From Pseudocercospora fijiensis CIRAD86 (taxonomy: Eukaryota; Ascomycota; Dothideomycetes; Mycosphaerellales; Mycosphaerellaceae): a DNA stretch of 64,000 nucleotides. Position numbers and translations under genes: made by a program. This document shows, one piece after another, positions 10,949 to 22,500 of the stretch. The stretch's first letter is position 1, and each line of letters begins with the position of its first letter. The notes below the pieces were generated by a model. It had not been told where the DNA came from. It saw only the letters and a program-made list of their open reading frames with translations, and did no database searches. The stretch covers positions 1,699,582 through 1,763,581 of the forward strand of contig NW_006921536.1 in assembly GCF_000340215.1 (NCBI RefSeq), read 5' to 3'.

Positions 10949-12499
10949 TCAATCCAGGCGTGCCATCATTTGATCCTTGGTGAGCGGTGTCAAGTTGTCG
11001 ATGTCGAGGCCCTTCTCCGCTAATACGGACTTCATGTGAGCCGGCACAAGCTGGTGGTTGAGGTGCGGCGCAATCGAAAGTTCTGCGAGACCGTATTAGT
11101 ATTGCAAGCTTCTGAAACATTCGCCTGTTGAGCTACACCACTGACCATGATGAGAGAAATCGAACAGATTGGGCAGGTCTTTGCTCGCGCCTCCTGCATG
11201 GCGCGAATCCGGCAGTCTCGTACTCGGATCTCTGAGCTCGTCGAAGAATGGATGCACCATGGCGTCAACCGCCGAAAGGCGCTGCGTCGGCGTGTATTCA
11301 AGTAGTCGCGAGATCAGATCGATTGCGTTCGGGTCGGCCTTACGGAACACCTATTCAAAGCACGAGATTAGTCGCGGCCTTCATTTTCACGTCAATACGA
11401 GAGCATGGAATTACCTTGCTGAATGGATGCGGCTTGATCTGCGGGAACTTGTGCTCCATGTAATTCGGGTTCATAGTGCGAATTTGGTCGCGAGTCGGCG
11501 TGCCAAGCACCTTGATTATCTCCACCAGCTGGTCAATACCGGACTCGCCTGGAAAAAGCGGCTGACCCAGCATCAGCTCCGCCATGACGCAACCAGTGGA
11601 CCAGACATCTATGAGTTGTCAGTGAATAGCCGTGCAGGTGAAAGATACGTAGGCCGAACTCACCGATCTTGGTGGTATAGTTAGTAGCACCGAAGATGAG
11701 TTCTGGCGCACGGTAGTATCTGGAGCAGATGTAGGAGACATTTGGCTCGTTCTCCACCAAAATCTTTGCAGAGCCAAAGTCACACAGCTTCAAAATACCA
11801 GAGTGAGGGTCCAGAAGTAAGTTTTGAGGCTTGATATCTCTGTGGCAGATGCCCTGCGAGTGGATGTAGGCCAGTGAGCGGAAGAGTTGATAGATGTAGA
11901 GCTTGACCTCCAAAATCGGCATGGTGGTCTTCAGCTTGTTGAAGTGTCGCGAGGCCCGATACACGGTCTCCGGCACGAATTCGAGGACGAGGTTGAGATA
12001 GACTTCATCTTTCTGGGCGGCGATCAGAGCTGTTTGGACGCCCATCTTGTTATCGAGATCTCTCACCCTCTCTCCGTTGGAGTAATAGAACGCCTTCAGT
12101 TCGACGATATTTGGATGACGGACGATTCGCATGATCTGGAGTTCTCTGTTCTGCAAGCGAGAGTCAATGTCAGAACGCGATTGCGTCTCCAAAGCAGAAC
12201 CCACCTTGAAGCGCTTGTCCTGCAGGACCCGCTTGATGGCTGCATCCTCGCCAGAAGGGGAGAGTTTGGTCTGGAAGACTACTCCAAAGCTGCCATTGCC
12301 CACGATCTTGCATTGCGTATACTGCATTTCCTTGGTCTCGCCGGTCAGGCCATCCTGCACTTTTTCGCGAATGACTTCTGCACAATCGGGTTAGCTCACT
12401 GCCACTCTCACGACGTGAAGCATTGCCATATCACGTGGCATGGAGGTGCATACCACCCATCCTTAATCCTGAGAACGCCGATGGGCGATTCTGCGACAT
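10949..12499 (-). CDS. Glycogen synthase kinase 3 (GSK3/shaggy-type Ser/Thr kinase)
   Basis: Seven exons: 12454-12499, 12205-12377, 12067-12150, 11664-12012, 11415-11608, 11146-11350, 10949-11082. They join to 394 residues, the usual length of filamentous-fungal GSK3. All six introns have GT...AG ends. Motifs: glycine loop G-N-G-S-F-G-V-V (about 42-49), Lys64 in A-A-I-K, H-R-D at 158-160, D-F-G at 179-181, and the activating Tyr195 in [16 protein letters not shown]3 kinases phosphorylate primed substrates and act in development, stress response and carbon signalling in nucleus and cytoplasm. Two introns (12151-12204 and 12013-12066) are each exactly 54 nt, in frame and free of stops. They were recognised because they interrupt conserved blocks (R-F-K/N-R-E-L and N-G-E-R/K-D-E-V), and each has a CTGAY-type branch site. 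Start at the ATG of exon 1 gives M-S-Q-N-R-P-S-A-F, typical of the family. Confidence 0.95.
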
Positions 12500-12704
12500 T
12501 GTAGGGAGCGGCTGTGGTGGTCACGCGCAGGTGTGACTTGCTATCGCGAGTAGGGCGGGCTGCTATTCAGCAGCTGGTGAGGAGATTTCGAGGTTGCGCA
12601 GAGGAGGTCCGTTTTGGCTGCTGTTCGCAGTGCACCGCGCGAGTCGCGGTAGTGAAGAGGTATAGGCGCTGGGAGGGTAGGCTGTGGCCTGTGGCAGGTG
12701 CTCG

Positions 12705-12735
12705 AGGTCAGGTCGGGTCAGGTCAGGTCAGGTGT
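12705..12735. repeat. GGTCA pentanucleotide tandem array
   Basis: Five or so copies of GGTCA with one variant (GGTCG), about 205 bp upstream of the GSK3 start codon. It could be a plain microsatellite or a cluster of binding sites in the GSK3 promoter. Confidence 0.7.
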
Positions 12736-12892
12736 GACGGTGACGGCTGAGCAATGCGGGCCGTTGTCGAGTTGAGGCAGGTGCGTGCAGGAGCGCGCGC
12801 ACACACACAATATTGATGATGGTCGGAATGGAGGGTGAATCTGAGGCTGGCGGACAGCAATGGTGCGGCTGCGGCTGCGGCTGGTGAGATCG

Positions 12893-12930
12893 CGGTGGTG
12901 GTGGTGGTGGTTGTGGTTGTTGTGGTGGTG
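12893..12930. repeat. GGT trinucleotide microsatellite
   Basis: Run of GGT with interspersed TGT units. On the minus strand it reads as a Thr/Pro-coding run inside a spurious ORF (12723-13262). Confidence 0.75.
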
Positions 12931-15616
12931 AGCGGCGTGGAAGGGTGATGTAGGTGTCGGTACAAGAAGCCCCTCAATCTTCGATCACGAGCACAGAGAG
13001 AGGTCCTCAGACGGGCTGGCTCAACGGGGACGCAGCCTGGTGGGTGGGCTAGAACTAATGGCGGCGGGCTCTCGCGGTGATGCTCACTCCAGCAGCACGA
13101 AGTCAACGCTACACTCCCAGGCCGTCTGCTGTCCAGCGGCACGCAGAACTCAGAAGCTGGATATGCAGCTGGAGAGAGGATTAGTGATGGGCCAGCAGGG
13201 GATTTGACTGCAATGCTGCTAAACCGCCCAAAACTATCCTGGACGGCCCACAAATGGGTCACATCACATGGTCTACTTATGTCATACTCTTGGCTACCTT
13301 ATCTTACTCGCTTTGTGCGCGCGGTTGCGTCTTCATCACTGAGCGTCTCAAGGTTGCCGTTCGGAACACACTCTAAGTCTGTTAAGGAGCACGTGGAAAT
13401 GCACACGCCTTCACCAGCGCTGTCCCATACCAGTTCCAACGCACCACCAACGACGACGACGACATCGAGGAGGATATCGTCCGAGCTCAGTTAGCCCCTC
13501 AAATCGCTCCCGCTGTGATCATGTGGTCAGTCGTGTGGGCATACGCCGCCTGCAGATCTCCTACTAGTAGCCAATTTCTCGCAGCACCCGTGCCCGACCC
13601 TGCAACGCCTTCTGCGGCTCCGTCGTGCGAGAAGGCAGCATTATTACTCGAGCCGCCATGGGGGGAACACCGGTTCCCACGGTTACAGCCACTCCCACAC
13701 CGCAAATCTCGAGTCTCTGCTTAGCACGCTGCGGTCAGTAGTAGTATGCCTGGCTATTCTCATCGAGCATCTCGCGACCCTGCGGCTGGCGAAAGCCTCT
13801 GCATGCCGGAGCTCCGAAAACAGCTTGCTGCAGTACCTGACAGACGTGCATGCTCACGTGCTGAGGTCTGCCATCCTCTGACTATGCCTTGACCAATCAA
13901 ACCACTTGCGATACTTGTACTTGACGGCCCAAGTGCAAGCTTTTCAAGCTCTTGGACTACTACACCATTTGCCTGCTTTGCGTAGCCCGAACGTGCTACT
14001 GCTTGTCACTTACCAGCGCCCACAGACACACTCGGGCAGAGCCAGCTGTGGATCTCGCCAGGGAGGCTGGAAGCTGCATGAGGTGCGCATCTGCACGCTC
14101 AACCGCATTATCGCAAACTATTCAACTGTACTCGCCGAACGCCTTGAGTCCGAGCCATCGGACACTTACTGTACACGCGATCTCATCTGAACTCCCGGCT
14201 CCTCACATGTTCGCCACAAGCGTCGAGCAAGTCTTCTAAGCGACCTTCAAGCCAACCCGTGCTACTTCCGTAAGCACGCCGAGGATCGTTATAAAACGTA
14301 CATAAGACCAGCGTCCAACAGACGCCCAAAGCTACGATGAATCTCCGGACATACAGTGCTGACCCTCTGCTTACAACTGGCGGCATGTGTCCTAGTAGAG
14401 CCGCTATCACGAGCAGCAGGTGCAACAATTCCCGGGGTCACTGACAAACCCACAGGCCATGCGCCCGCTTTTTATGTGGAGTCCGGGGACAGGACTACAC
14501 AGTCTACACAACAGGCGCCCAACCTTGAGCTGCGGCCCGATAGAAGCAGATTGCGCGAAATACATGGAAAAGATACAAAGGAAGCAGATCCCAGAGATGC
14601 TTAACGATGCTAGTACGAAGAAATGCGACTAAAGCACGTAGGTGTGAGTTGAAAATCTGAAACTCACAGCGGATCTGCTAATAGGAACAGCCGTCTTCTG
14701 AAACCTGCAACGCGGCAGCGGAACCAGCAAGTAGCCAGAGCCCTGGATCGAGAGCTGCGGAGAGACGCATCGTGACACTCGCACGCTCCAGACTTGAAGA
14801 GCTCTCTGAGCTTCGACCAACCAGATCCACTTGCCATCGCTTGCCTGCAGACGCTCCAATTGATGTCACAAGGCGGCCGCAAGTTCAAATCGTGTGTAAG
14901 AATTGCTTCAAAGATCATTGCAGTGGCTTGAGGCCAGATTTAATGGCGTCAACGCACGAGAGTAGGCATCAATAATTCGCGGTCCGCACGAATGCCACTC
15001 GAACACAGACAAGGTTCCTGCACGAGCGCTCGGCCCGCGGGACTTGGCAAGAAAACAGGTCTTCGAGAAAACATAGTTCTTGATCTGGAGAAAGTGACAT
15101 GCCCTTCGGAAGCAGATGACTTCTTCGAGCGCTGGGATTTGTGGCCGCACACTGCACACTGCATAGATCTCACACGAGCCAGATCTCATAACGGTGTGCA
15201 TCACTCTGCCGACCACAGGACAACGACTTTAATGAGTGCACCTTCAAGATGGACAGCATCGTTCAGTCAGCATCTCGTATTACATCAAATAGTTTTAGCC
15301 TTGACCATGGCTTTCTAGCATGGGTTCGCAGTGCTAAAGCGACCGATCCAAGACATCTGCTCGGTCAAGTATCAGATCCATTGCTTGCCACCTTAGCACG
15401 GAGATTGCGTATCCATGCTTGTATAGCTACGCTCCCTACGACAGCATGGGTTCAGTCCTGGAATGCCGCATCAGGCTTGTGTACAGCACTACCATCATAG
15501 TGAAAAGCAATTTCAGTAATTTGCGAAGCAGTGCTCCCGCCGACGAAAACATGACTAATGCTGAGAAAGTGCAAGGATACGGAAGCAGCGGTGCCGCGAG
15601 TTATCTTCTTTTACAT

Positions 15617-16607
15617 TCAAGAGTCCTGCTGGGAGAAACCAACATCGTCGCCAGAGCCCATTTGCAGCAGACGCTGCTTCATATTTTCTGCCAGCTTGGC
15701 TATATCTCTAGGAAGGGCATGGAAGTCGCACTGAGCGGCCCACTTGCCTATACCATGTTGTAGTATATTTCTCGCTCGAGCCGGATCAGAGCCCTTCATT
15801 CCTATCGTTCCATGTACTAGACAGCATACTATCAGAAGCGAGGCCCTCAGAAGAAAAGGTATACTCACAAGTCATGCGTTCTGTTCTACTATCGTAAACT
15901 CCGCGGTGAAGGAGATTATTATTGTAGAACACAATGTCACCCGGGTATACCTTTACAGCCAGCTGTCCCGGCATATCATCCTCATAGGGATCGGCTCCGC
16001 GCTCCATTGGTGTGCGGGCACGTTTATGGGAGCCTGGAACCACTATTAAAGACTGGTCTTCACAAAGCGCTAAGTTCCATTGCGCATGCAACATTGGTTC
16101 CTGGAGACGCTCGAGCTCCTCTTCAGGACTGATATCCGGCCCAATATCATCACGATGCCATCGTAGAGACCAGTCATAATGAGGAGTAACAAGCATATTG
16201 TAAAGTTCCATCACCAGGTCATCTCTGGAACAGTCTAGTAATGAGGTGACGGCGTCGACCATTTTGTCACCAAAATAGCTTTCAGCGAAGGTATTCCTCT
16301 CAGGCATGTCAGGATGAAGTAGATGTTGGACGCCCCAAAGGCATGCGATGAACGTCAGTGCAATTGTGCTGAAGCTTGAGGGCTACATGAAGATACCAGT
16401 CTCCGAAACGTCTTCTACATTCCACGGAGGAAATTGCTTTGGAAGCGTCCGCACGTACTTCCATTGTCCGTTTCTCGCTGCCGCAACTGTGCGCTGGCAT
16501 GCGGCTCTGAAGTGCTCTACCTCGGACAGCGTAAATGCTTGAGGGATTCGCACGAAGCCATCTCGATCAAGAGCCGCTCTGAGCTCAGCAGGAGGCATTG
16601 ACGCCAT
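15617..16607 (-). CDS. Phytanoyl-CoA dioxygenase (PhyH)-like Fe(II)/2-oxoglutarate oxygenase
   Basis: Proposed exons 16387-16607, 15869-16335 and 15617-15816 join to 888 nt (295 residues). The family hydroxylates small molecules or lipids using Fe(II) and 2-oxoglutarate. Metal-site motif H-x-D is at about 134-136 (R-W-H-R-D-D), the distal His at about 217 (L-L-H-R-G-V-Y-D), and the 2-oxoglutarate Arg about ten residues later. The second intron (15817-15868) is canonical GT...TAG and restores the C-terminal block A-R-N-I-L-Q-H-G. The first intron (16336-16386, 51 nt) contains an in-frame stop and must be removed to join conserved W-N-V-E-D and H-L-L-H-P-D blocks, but it lacks an AG acceptor. 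The gene is therefore either spliced unusually or damaged. It is divergent from the gene at 17054, with 446 bp between the starts. Confidence 0.8.
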
Positions 16608-17053
16608 TTTGGGGCTTTGTGAGCGAAGTCAGAAGACAGTACGAGAGCAAAGGCTGACGCTACGCTGTGACGGCAACGGCGAACAAAGCCCTGACCACGA
16701 GCGCCATCTCGGCAAGCGCGGGCCGCCTCGTCGCGCGCCATTCACCACTGTCACAACACTCCGACTCAGTAGTCACTCGTCCACGTACCATAAAATCCAT
16801 AGTCCTACTCAGACACTGCAAGGCTCCTCACAACCTTGCGAAATCCGGCCATTACCTCGACCTCTTCATATCACAAATGTCTACATACGGATTCCAAACT
16901 TCACAGACACGATCATCACCGCGAGTACCTTGGGCTGAATACCATCCATTACCGAGATAATCAGAGCACCGAGTCGCTCCTGACACCCGACTTCGTTCAA
17001 ATCCTGCTTTACCAAAGGTTCATATTTCTTTTTCGCGACACTCACTCGCCGTC
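16608..17053. promoter_or_regulatory. Shared divergent promoter region (446 bp)
   Basis: Lies between the start codons of the PhyH-like gene (minus) and the EDC1-like gene (plus). A pyrimidine-rich stretch with CTTTACC and TTTTTCG elements precedes the plus-strand ATG, as is common at fungal promoters. No sharp TATA box is seen. Confidence 0.5.
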
Positions 17054-18463
17054 ATGACCGAGTTCGCGAGCGACGCGCCGATCGCGTCGGCCGCGCAAAG
17101 CAACAACCAGCGCACTCCTTCCGCCGCAGAGGGAAAGAGGCGCAGCAACCGAAACCGCAATCGCAATCAAGTCGATGGCGCTATGTCAGATGGTGCGCTT
17201 GTCAATTCTACTTCCTCGCCGCAGAAGACCCACAGGCAACGCCGGAGTGTAGCTATCGCAGCAGCAGGACAGCAGAAGTCCCTTCAACAGAACCCATACA
17301 TGGGCAATGGAAATAGCGCAAAACAGAGACCTGTATCTTATGCAGGCAATCAGATGCTGGCCACGCCTGCAAAAGAGAGGGCGTACGCGGGACCTACATT
17401 CCAGGCTTCACCAGCCGCTTCAGCTCTGCCTATGCCCAAATTTAGCAGATCAGTGCCGAACGGCGGTCGTCCATCGTCGCTGTCAGCCAAGCTTGCTGGC
17501 GAGAAAACTCCAGAAGCAGAGCAGTCCTCACCAGAGGCCGACATTGTCAAGCCCACTGCTCCTCCGGATGAAGGTCATAAGTCGCCATTAGACCTGTTCT
17601 TCCAGGCGGACAAGGCAGAGAGGGAGCAAGCAAGAGCATTGAGTCAGCCTTCGTTGTCACCGGAATTCGCAAAGCGACCTGCGACGATGCCCAGGAATCC
17701 GTTCCAACAATCTGGACGAAGCATATTCTTGAGCGAGCTCGATGGAGACAATGCTATGCCTAGTCCTCGAACAGTGCCTCCAAACACTAGTAGACCACCG
17801 TATGCAGAACGAGCGATCTCCTCTCCTGGTATTCCTGCTCGACATCAAGAGTTCGACCAGGAACGACGTGACTCCACCAAAGCGCTCAAGGACATGTTAT
17901 TTCAGACCGCCAACGGCTCGAACACAAGCACTCCACAAAACCAATCACGAACCAATTCAGGACAGCATACTCCCGATGGCGTTTTCGGCTCGCCATCACC
18001 GGGTCTGCAACCCAGTTGTGGACCAAGCACTCCACGACCAGCTTCGGAGCAGCAACAACAACAGAATCACTACTCCCTCCACTATGGCAATCGAAATCTG
18101 TCACCTCTGTTCAAAGCCGCTCGTTCTGACTCATCAACTCGACCGACTTCTGGCCTCCGGCAAGAGGTTCCTAGCGACACCTCATCCAATGCTGACTCTG
18201 TTGTTGCTGTTGGAGATCCGAATAGCCCGAACACCTTTGCACGCAACTATCTTAATCAGACGGCACGTACGGCTGGTCCCGCTGAGCTGCCTCCTTTTCC
18301 TTACAACAATCACTCTGCTTCGTTCAATACTCCTGCCATGCAGCGCGGCGGCACGGAGCAAAATGCCGATGCCGGTAAGAACAATCCTCGGACAGGCTCA
18401 CGAGACATTAGATCCATGGAAGATGATTTACGACGTATGCTGAAACTTAATGTATTGGGATGA
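17054..18463 (+). CDS. Low-complexity protein with EDC1/PNRC-like decapping motif
   Basis: Single exon, 469 residues, dominated by Ser, Pro, Asn, Gln and Arg; mostly disordered. Residues 111-130 read Y-A-G-P-T-F-x-x-S-P-A-x-S-A-L-P-M-P-K-F. This resembles the short motif of animal PNRC and fungal Edc1-type proteins (Y-A-G-A-x-F-x-x-P-P-x-P-S-x-L-P-x-P) that binds Dcp1 and activates mRNA decapping. A second conserved-looking block is S-P-L-D-L-F-F-Q-A-D-K-A-E near 177-190, and the C-terminus ends M-E-D-D-L-R-R-M-L-K-L. The N-terminus has an R-N-R-N-R-N run and an S/T-P rich region that may be phosphorylated. Family assignment is from motif memory, not from a search. The cytoplasmic decapping role is inferred. 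Confidence 0.75.
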   Translation: MTEFASDAPIASAAQSNNQRTPSAAEGKRRSNRNRNRNQVDGAMSDGALVNSTSSPQKTHRQRRSVAIAAAGQQKSLQQNPYMGNGNSAKQRPVSYAGNQMLATPAKERAYAGPTFQASPAASALPMPKFSRSVPNGGRPSSLSAKLAGEKTPEAEQSSPEADIVKPTAPPDEGHKSPLDLFFQADKAEREQARALSQPSLSPEFAKRPATMPRNPFQQSGRSIFLSELDGDNAMPSPRTVPPNTSRPPYAERAISSPGIPARHQEFDQERRDSTKALKDMLFQTANGSNTSTPQNQSRTNSGQHTPDGVFGSPSPGLQPSCGPSTPRPASEQQQQQNHYSLHYGNRNLSPLFKAARSDSSTRPTSGLRQEVPSDTSSNADSVVAVGDPNSPNTFARNYLNQTARTAGPAELPPFPYNNHSASFNTPAMQRGGTEQNADAGKNNPRTGSRDIRSMEDDLRRMLKLNVLG

Positions 18464-19169
18464 TTTCGAGATCAGGATTACAGGGATTTCATCATTGGGA
18501 GCTCAAGGCATAGCATGGCGTTGGTGGAGCTGGTTCTCTCGGGACATAGGCTGCGGATGCAGCTGGTGTGTTTTGGGCATGGCTTATGGTTATCGATCTG
18601 TGTATGGTAACCTGGACACTCGGCCTATTCCGGTATGACGAGTCAGCCTCTACGGTAGAGGTTCGATACATTGAGGGAGCGAGAGCTGATCAAGCAGTAA
18701 CGGATACGACTACACTCGTTTCGAGGGTTTCATTTGTGGAAGATACAAGGCCGGAAGCATCTACTGCTCCCCTAAGGAGGAGAGGATGCTCTCAACGGAG
18801 ATGTTGCAAGACACGATGGCAATCAGATAGAAGACCAACTCCAGTCACTCTTTAATACCCTTCCTCCCTCCCCCATCCGTTTCCCGCATGCAGTCTCTGC
18901 TGGTGGTGGCAAATAGCACACTTCAGAGCGTGCTGCAGAGTCGGAACTACGACTTCGCGCAACAGGGACAAGTGCAAAGCAATCCAATACTATCTCGCGT
19001 TGTTTGTATCTGACTTCCTGCCTTTGGGTTTCACATGCGCGTCACCGAATGCGGAGTAGCGCGCTTGCAGGGGTCTCAAGATTTTCTCACGTGGTAGTCT
19101 CAGGGGACGCTCAGACCACCTCGCGTAGGGAGCCAATTAAGCGCTCCGCGGGCTCTCCTACTGGAGGAG
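18464..19169. other. Downstream flank, no gene seen
   Basis: Normal-composition DNA up to the edge of the TIR element. Short ORFs (18450-18638, 18568-18855, 19004-19210) have no recognisable features. Presumed 3' untranslated region and spacer. Confidence 0.5.
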
Positions 19170-19212
19170 GTCTGAGGAAGCATCTAGGGGTTCTAGTAGA
19201 TACATCTTAGCT
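19170..19212 (+). repeat. Left TIR of the RecQ/DUF6589 element
   Basis: Contains CATCTAGGGGTTCTAGTAGA. 41 of 43 positions match the reverse complement of 34072-34114; one of the two differences is a TpG/TpA pair as RIP would give. Confidence 0.9.
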
Positions 19213-19536
19213 TTAGGCGCGTTTTACACTGTTATACAATCTAGCTTTAGGAACGGCTAGATAGCTGCTAGACGACGACGATATACTATCTAAAGAAATT
19301 ATCTTATATAATCTATTCTATTTAATATCTACTATAAGCTCCTAATAAAATATTAATAAATTTCGCGAATGCGCGTTATCTAGAAGACCTAAAAGCCGTC
19401 TAGTCGCAACGCGTCGATTTGTATATAAATCTTCTAGACTATAAGTAGCCTGCCTACCTAAACTAATCTAGACGCTACTAGATACATTCGAAAGCTGCTA
19501 AGATTGCCTATAAACTAATATTTTCCGTTTTTTTAG

Positions 19537-22500
19537 ATGCCGTTTTAGAAGCAGAGGGCACGCGCTAGTATTACGCATTAGTCGTCGTTTCGAGATAAGT
19601 TAGTAACGTTAGTATATATACTAGAGTTAGTATAGATCGATTAGGCTTATCTAGTAACGCTAAAGAACGATATAGGATATTAGAAGAGTAAGGGAAAAGG
19701 GTTAGAGCCGCTAGACAAACACTACCTAGAAGGAGAGGTATTAGGTTCTATTTTAATCGATTCCGGCGACGAGGACCTACTAAGCGATATATTAGATAGC
19801 GATCTAGCTACGCTAGTATAGTCTCTCGACGACGGTAATAAGTAGAGTAACTAGACAGAGCTATAGACACTTTTTAGTAGACTAGATACTATAGAAGACT
19901 AGGAATGTAGACGACGCCTATACGATTAAATACGCGACGCTTTAGTGCGTATAGATAACAATATAGCGGAGGTTAAGAGGCATTAGTTAGTATATTAGAT
20001 CTTTTAGAAGGAGGTTTGTCGTCGTAAGGTTCGATTTGCCCTTAGTATTAGCGATAACTAGATCGACTAGGCCTTAGCAGAGAGTGCCGGAATCGAAATG
20101 TTCTTAGCTAACATATAAGACTAGCTATTCCGTCTAGCTAAAGGCTAGACCTTTCTAAAGGCCCGGAAGGAGCTCTAGGAGCATATCTAGTTAAAGAGAG
20201 TCGAAGGTGTCGCGTAGAAACTAATAGTAGGATCGAGTAAAGAGCGTCTAATTAGGCTAGTATATCGCTAGATATATCTATTTGCACTAAGAGCAGAGCA
20301 GGTAGAGGCGCTATATTAGCTTGTCTATAAGGTTACTAATACCGTCTAGATTGCGAAGACCTTAGCTAGAAAGAGTCTAGCGTTCTAGGCGTAGCCGTTA
20401 ATAATGTAGAGGACAGTAATTATTATTTTGCTATTAAACTAGATTAGTTTAGAGCAATCTAAACGCATCTAGCGACTTAGTAGAAATCTACTCTTATTTA
20501 CATTAGATACTAAAGCTACGCTCTCTAGATAAGACTAGGAGGACCTCTATATAGGGAAATTCACTTATATTATGCTTAGTCCGGAAATAGCGCTCTAGAA
20601 CTGGTTTAGGAAGCTTTAGAGTAAGGCTAGATTTCGCTAGACGCTAGGTCTAATAGCTGTAGATAAATTTCATCTTATATAGCAATAGGGCGTAGAGGGT
20701 AGTGCATTTTAGAAGGAATATGCTTAATTAAAGCAGCTAAGAAGTCTAGTAGGAAGCTTAGTAAAGATGTTTGGCTGCTTAGCGATACTAGACCCGATAA
20801 CGCTTAGATACGCTAGAGAGGGAGCTAGATTTCGAGTTGCTAAAGGGACCTATATACTATAGCATTCGATTGATCGTCCGGAGATTCTAATAAGAGTCTA
20901 TATAATCCCTAATAGCAGTCTAGTAAATTACAGTATACTAAATTGGTTAACTAAGGGAATTGTATCTTAGGATAGTCTAGCAGTGCCCTAGCAGTTACAG
21001 AAGACCGTCGTTTTTATTAATAGCCGGCCTAGTCTAGGCGCTACTATCGATCAGATGCGCTAGTTTATCTAATACAGATAGCTAGGTAAGTTTAGTACTC
21101 GATAGCTCTATTAGATTTGTCGTATCTACTATAGCAGAACAGCTAGGCGAACTTAGGCGAATATTATACGGGAATTCTAGCAGCTAGACTCCTAGATTCG
21201 TATTCTGTTCGCTACTAAAGCTCTAGGGCTTAGGGTAGACATTCTAGATATTAAGCGAATTGTACAGTATCGATTGCCTCGGAATAGCAGTATAAGAACG
21301 ATATTCTAGCGAGCTAGGCGTGCAGTTAGAGCATCTAACCGTTATAGTAAAGGAGTGTTTACTCTACTAATCGAAGATTAGACTTTAGGCTAGAGCGAGT
21401 CTAAAACCTAGGCGAGGCTATCTAATCGACCTAGCCTAGTACGTATATAGGAGATCTCGTAGGATAAGCCCTCGACGCAAGCTAAGCTGTCTAAAATAGC
21501 TAACAAGCGCCCGAAGTTACGGTTAGACAAGCGAGCTACGCTAGAGCGTACTCTTCGACGCTTTATTAATGCTAGGCCTAGGGACTGCCGGCGTAAGATT
21601 GCCCTTTAGATGTTTAACTAGGAGCTAGATTAGTTAGTCTAAGTATGCTATAATATCTGCTCCCTAGATCGAATGCTAGTAGGGCTCTATGTCTAGTAGT
21701 AGGCTAGCGTACTAGGTATTTATCCCGATTTTACACCGTTAAAGAAGGATATTAAAACTAAGCTAATTAGCTAGGAGTCTAAATAGGCCAGAACCGTCTA
21801 GAAGGATTTAGTCTTCCTAGCTATTCTAGGCTCGGTCGTTCTATATAGAATCCTAGGTTAGCTTATATAAGAGTATAGTGTAGATTCTTCCCTAGCTATT
21901 CTAGGTTCGATAGAGCAGTTAAGAAAGCTATTATAGAGGCGACAGTTCTAGACTACTTAGGCAATATTACGTAAGCTGCTATAGAGCCTAGGGATTGCTA
22001 GACGCCTTGCAATTAGCTTTCGAAGGCAGTAGGAAGAAGAAGCTAAAAGAATTAGAGAATTTGGCTGCTAGAACTGCGATACGCTATCTAAAGATCTGAA
22101 CTATCGGTATATATAGAAGGCTATAGAGTGCTATACGCCCTAGACAAACAGATTCTTCCGTAGAATCCTCTAGGTACGTTAGACAGTATCGGCGCGGATA
22201 ATTAATAGGAAGATAGTTATACTTACGTCTACGCTCGCTAGACACGTTAGCACGCGATCTGCGAATGCAATGCCGTACTAGATTAGTATATATCTCTAGT
22301 CGTAGGGCACGAAACGTCGTATCTTAAGCACACTAGCAGGTCTAGGGATCTACGTACTTCTATAGACGATTTATACTACAAATAAGAAGCTATATAATCT
22401 CGCAAAGCGCTAGATTACCTAGTTTAGCTAGGACCCGAGCTGTTATATCGTATTTAACAACTGCGACGCTTATATACGATCTAGAGAGCATAGATACAGT

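Larger units (their letters stand above)
12500..15616. other. 3.1 kb interval without a recognisable gene
   Basis: Contains the GSK3 upstream region and the downstream flank of the dioxygenase gene. Many short overlapping ORFs are present on both strands (13204-13494, 13499-13724, 13906-14239, 14356-14632, 14908-15318). None has a domain, conserved spacing or splice-consistent extension that I can recognise. Composition is normal and not RIPped. A tandem GGTCA array and a GGT microsatellite lie near the GSK3 start. Confidence 0.5.

Noticed and set aside
12723..13262. 179-codon minus-strand ORF with Thr run
   Set aside because: Produced by the GGT microsatellite upstream of GSK3; no other feature.
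14880..14910. tRNA T-loop-like string (AGTTCAAATC)
   Set aside because: No acceptor, D or anticodon stems can be built around it.
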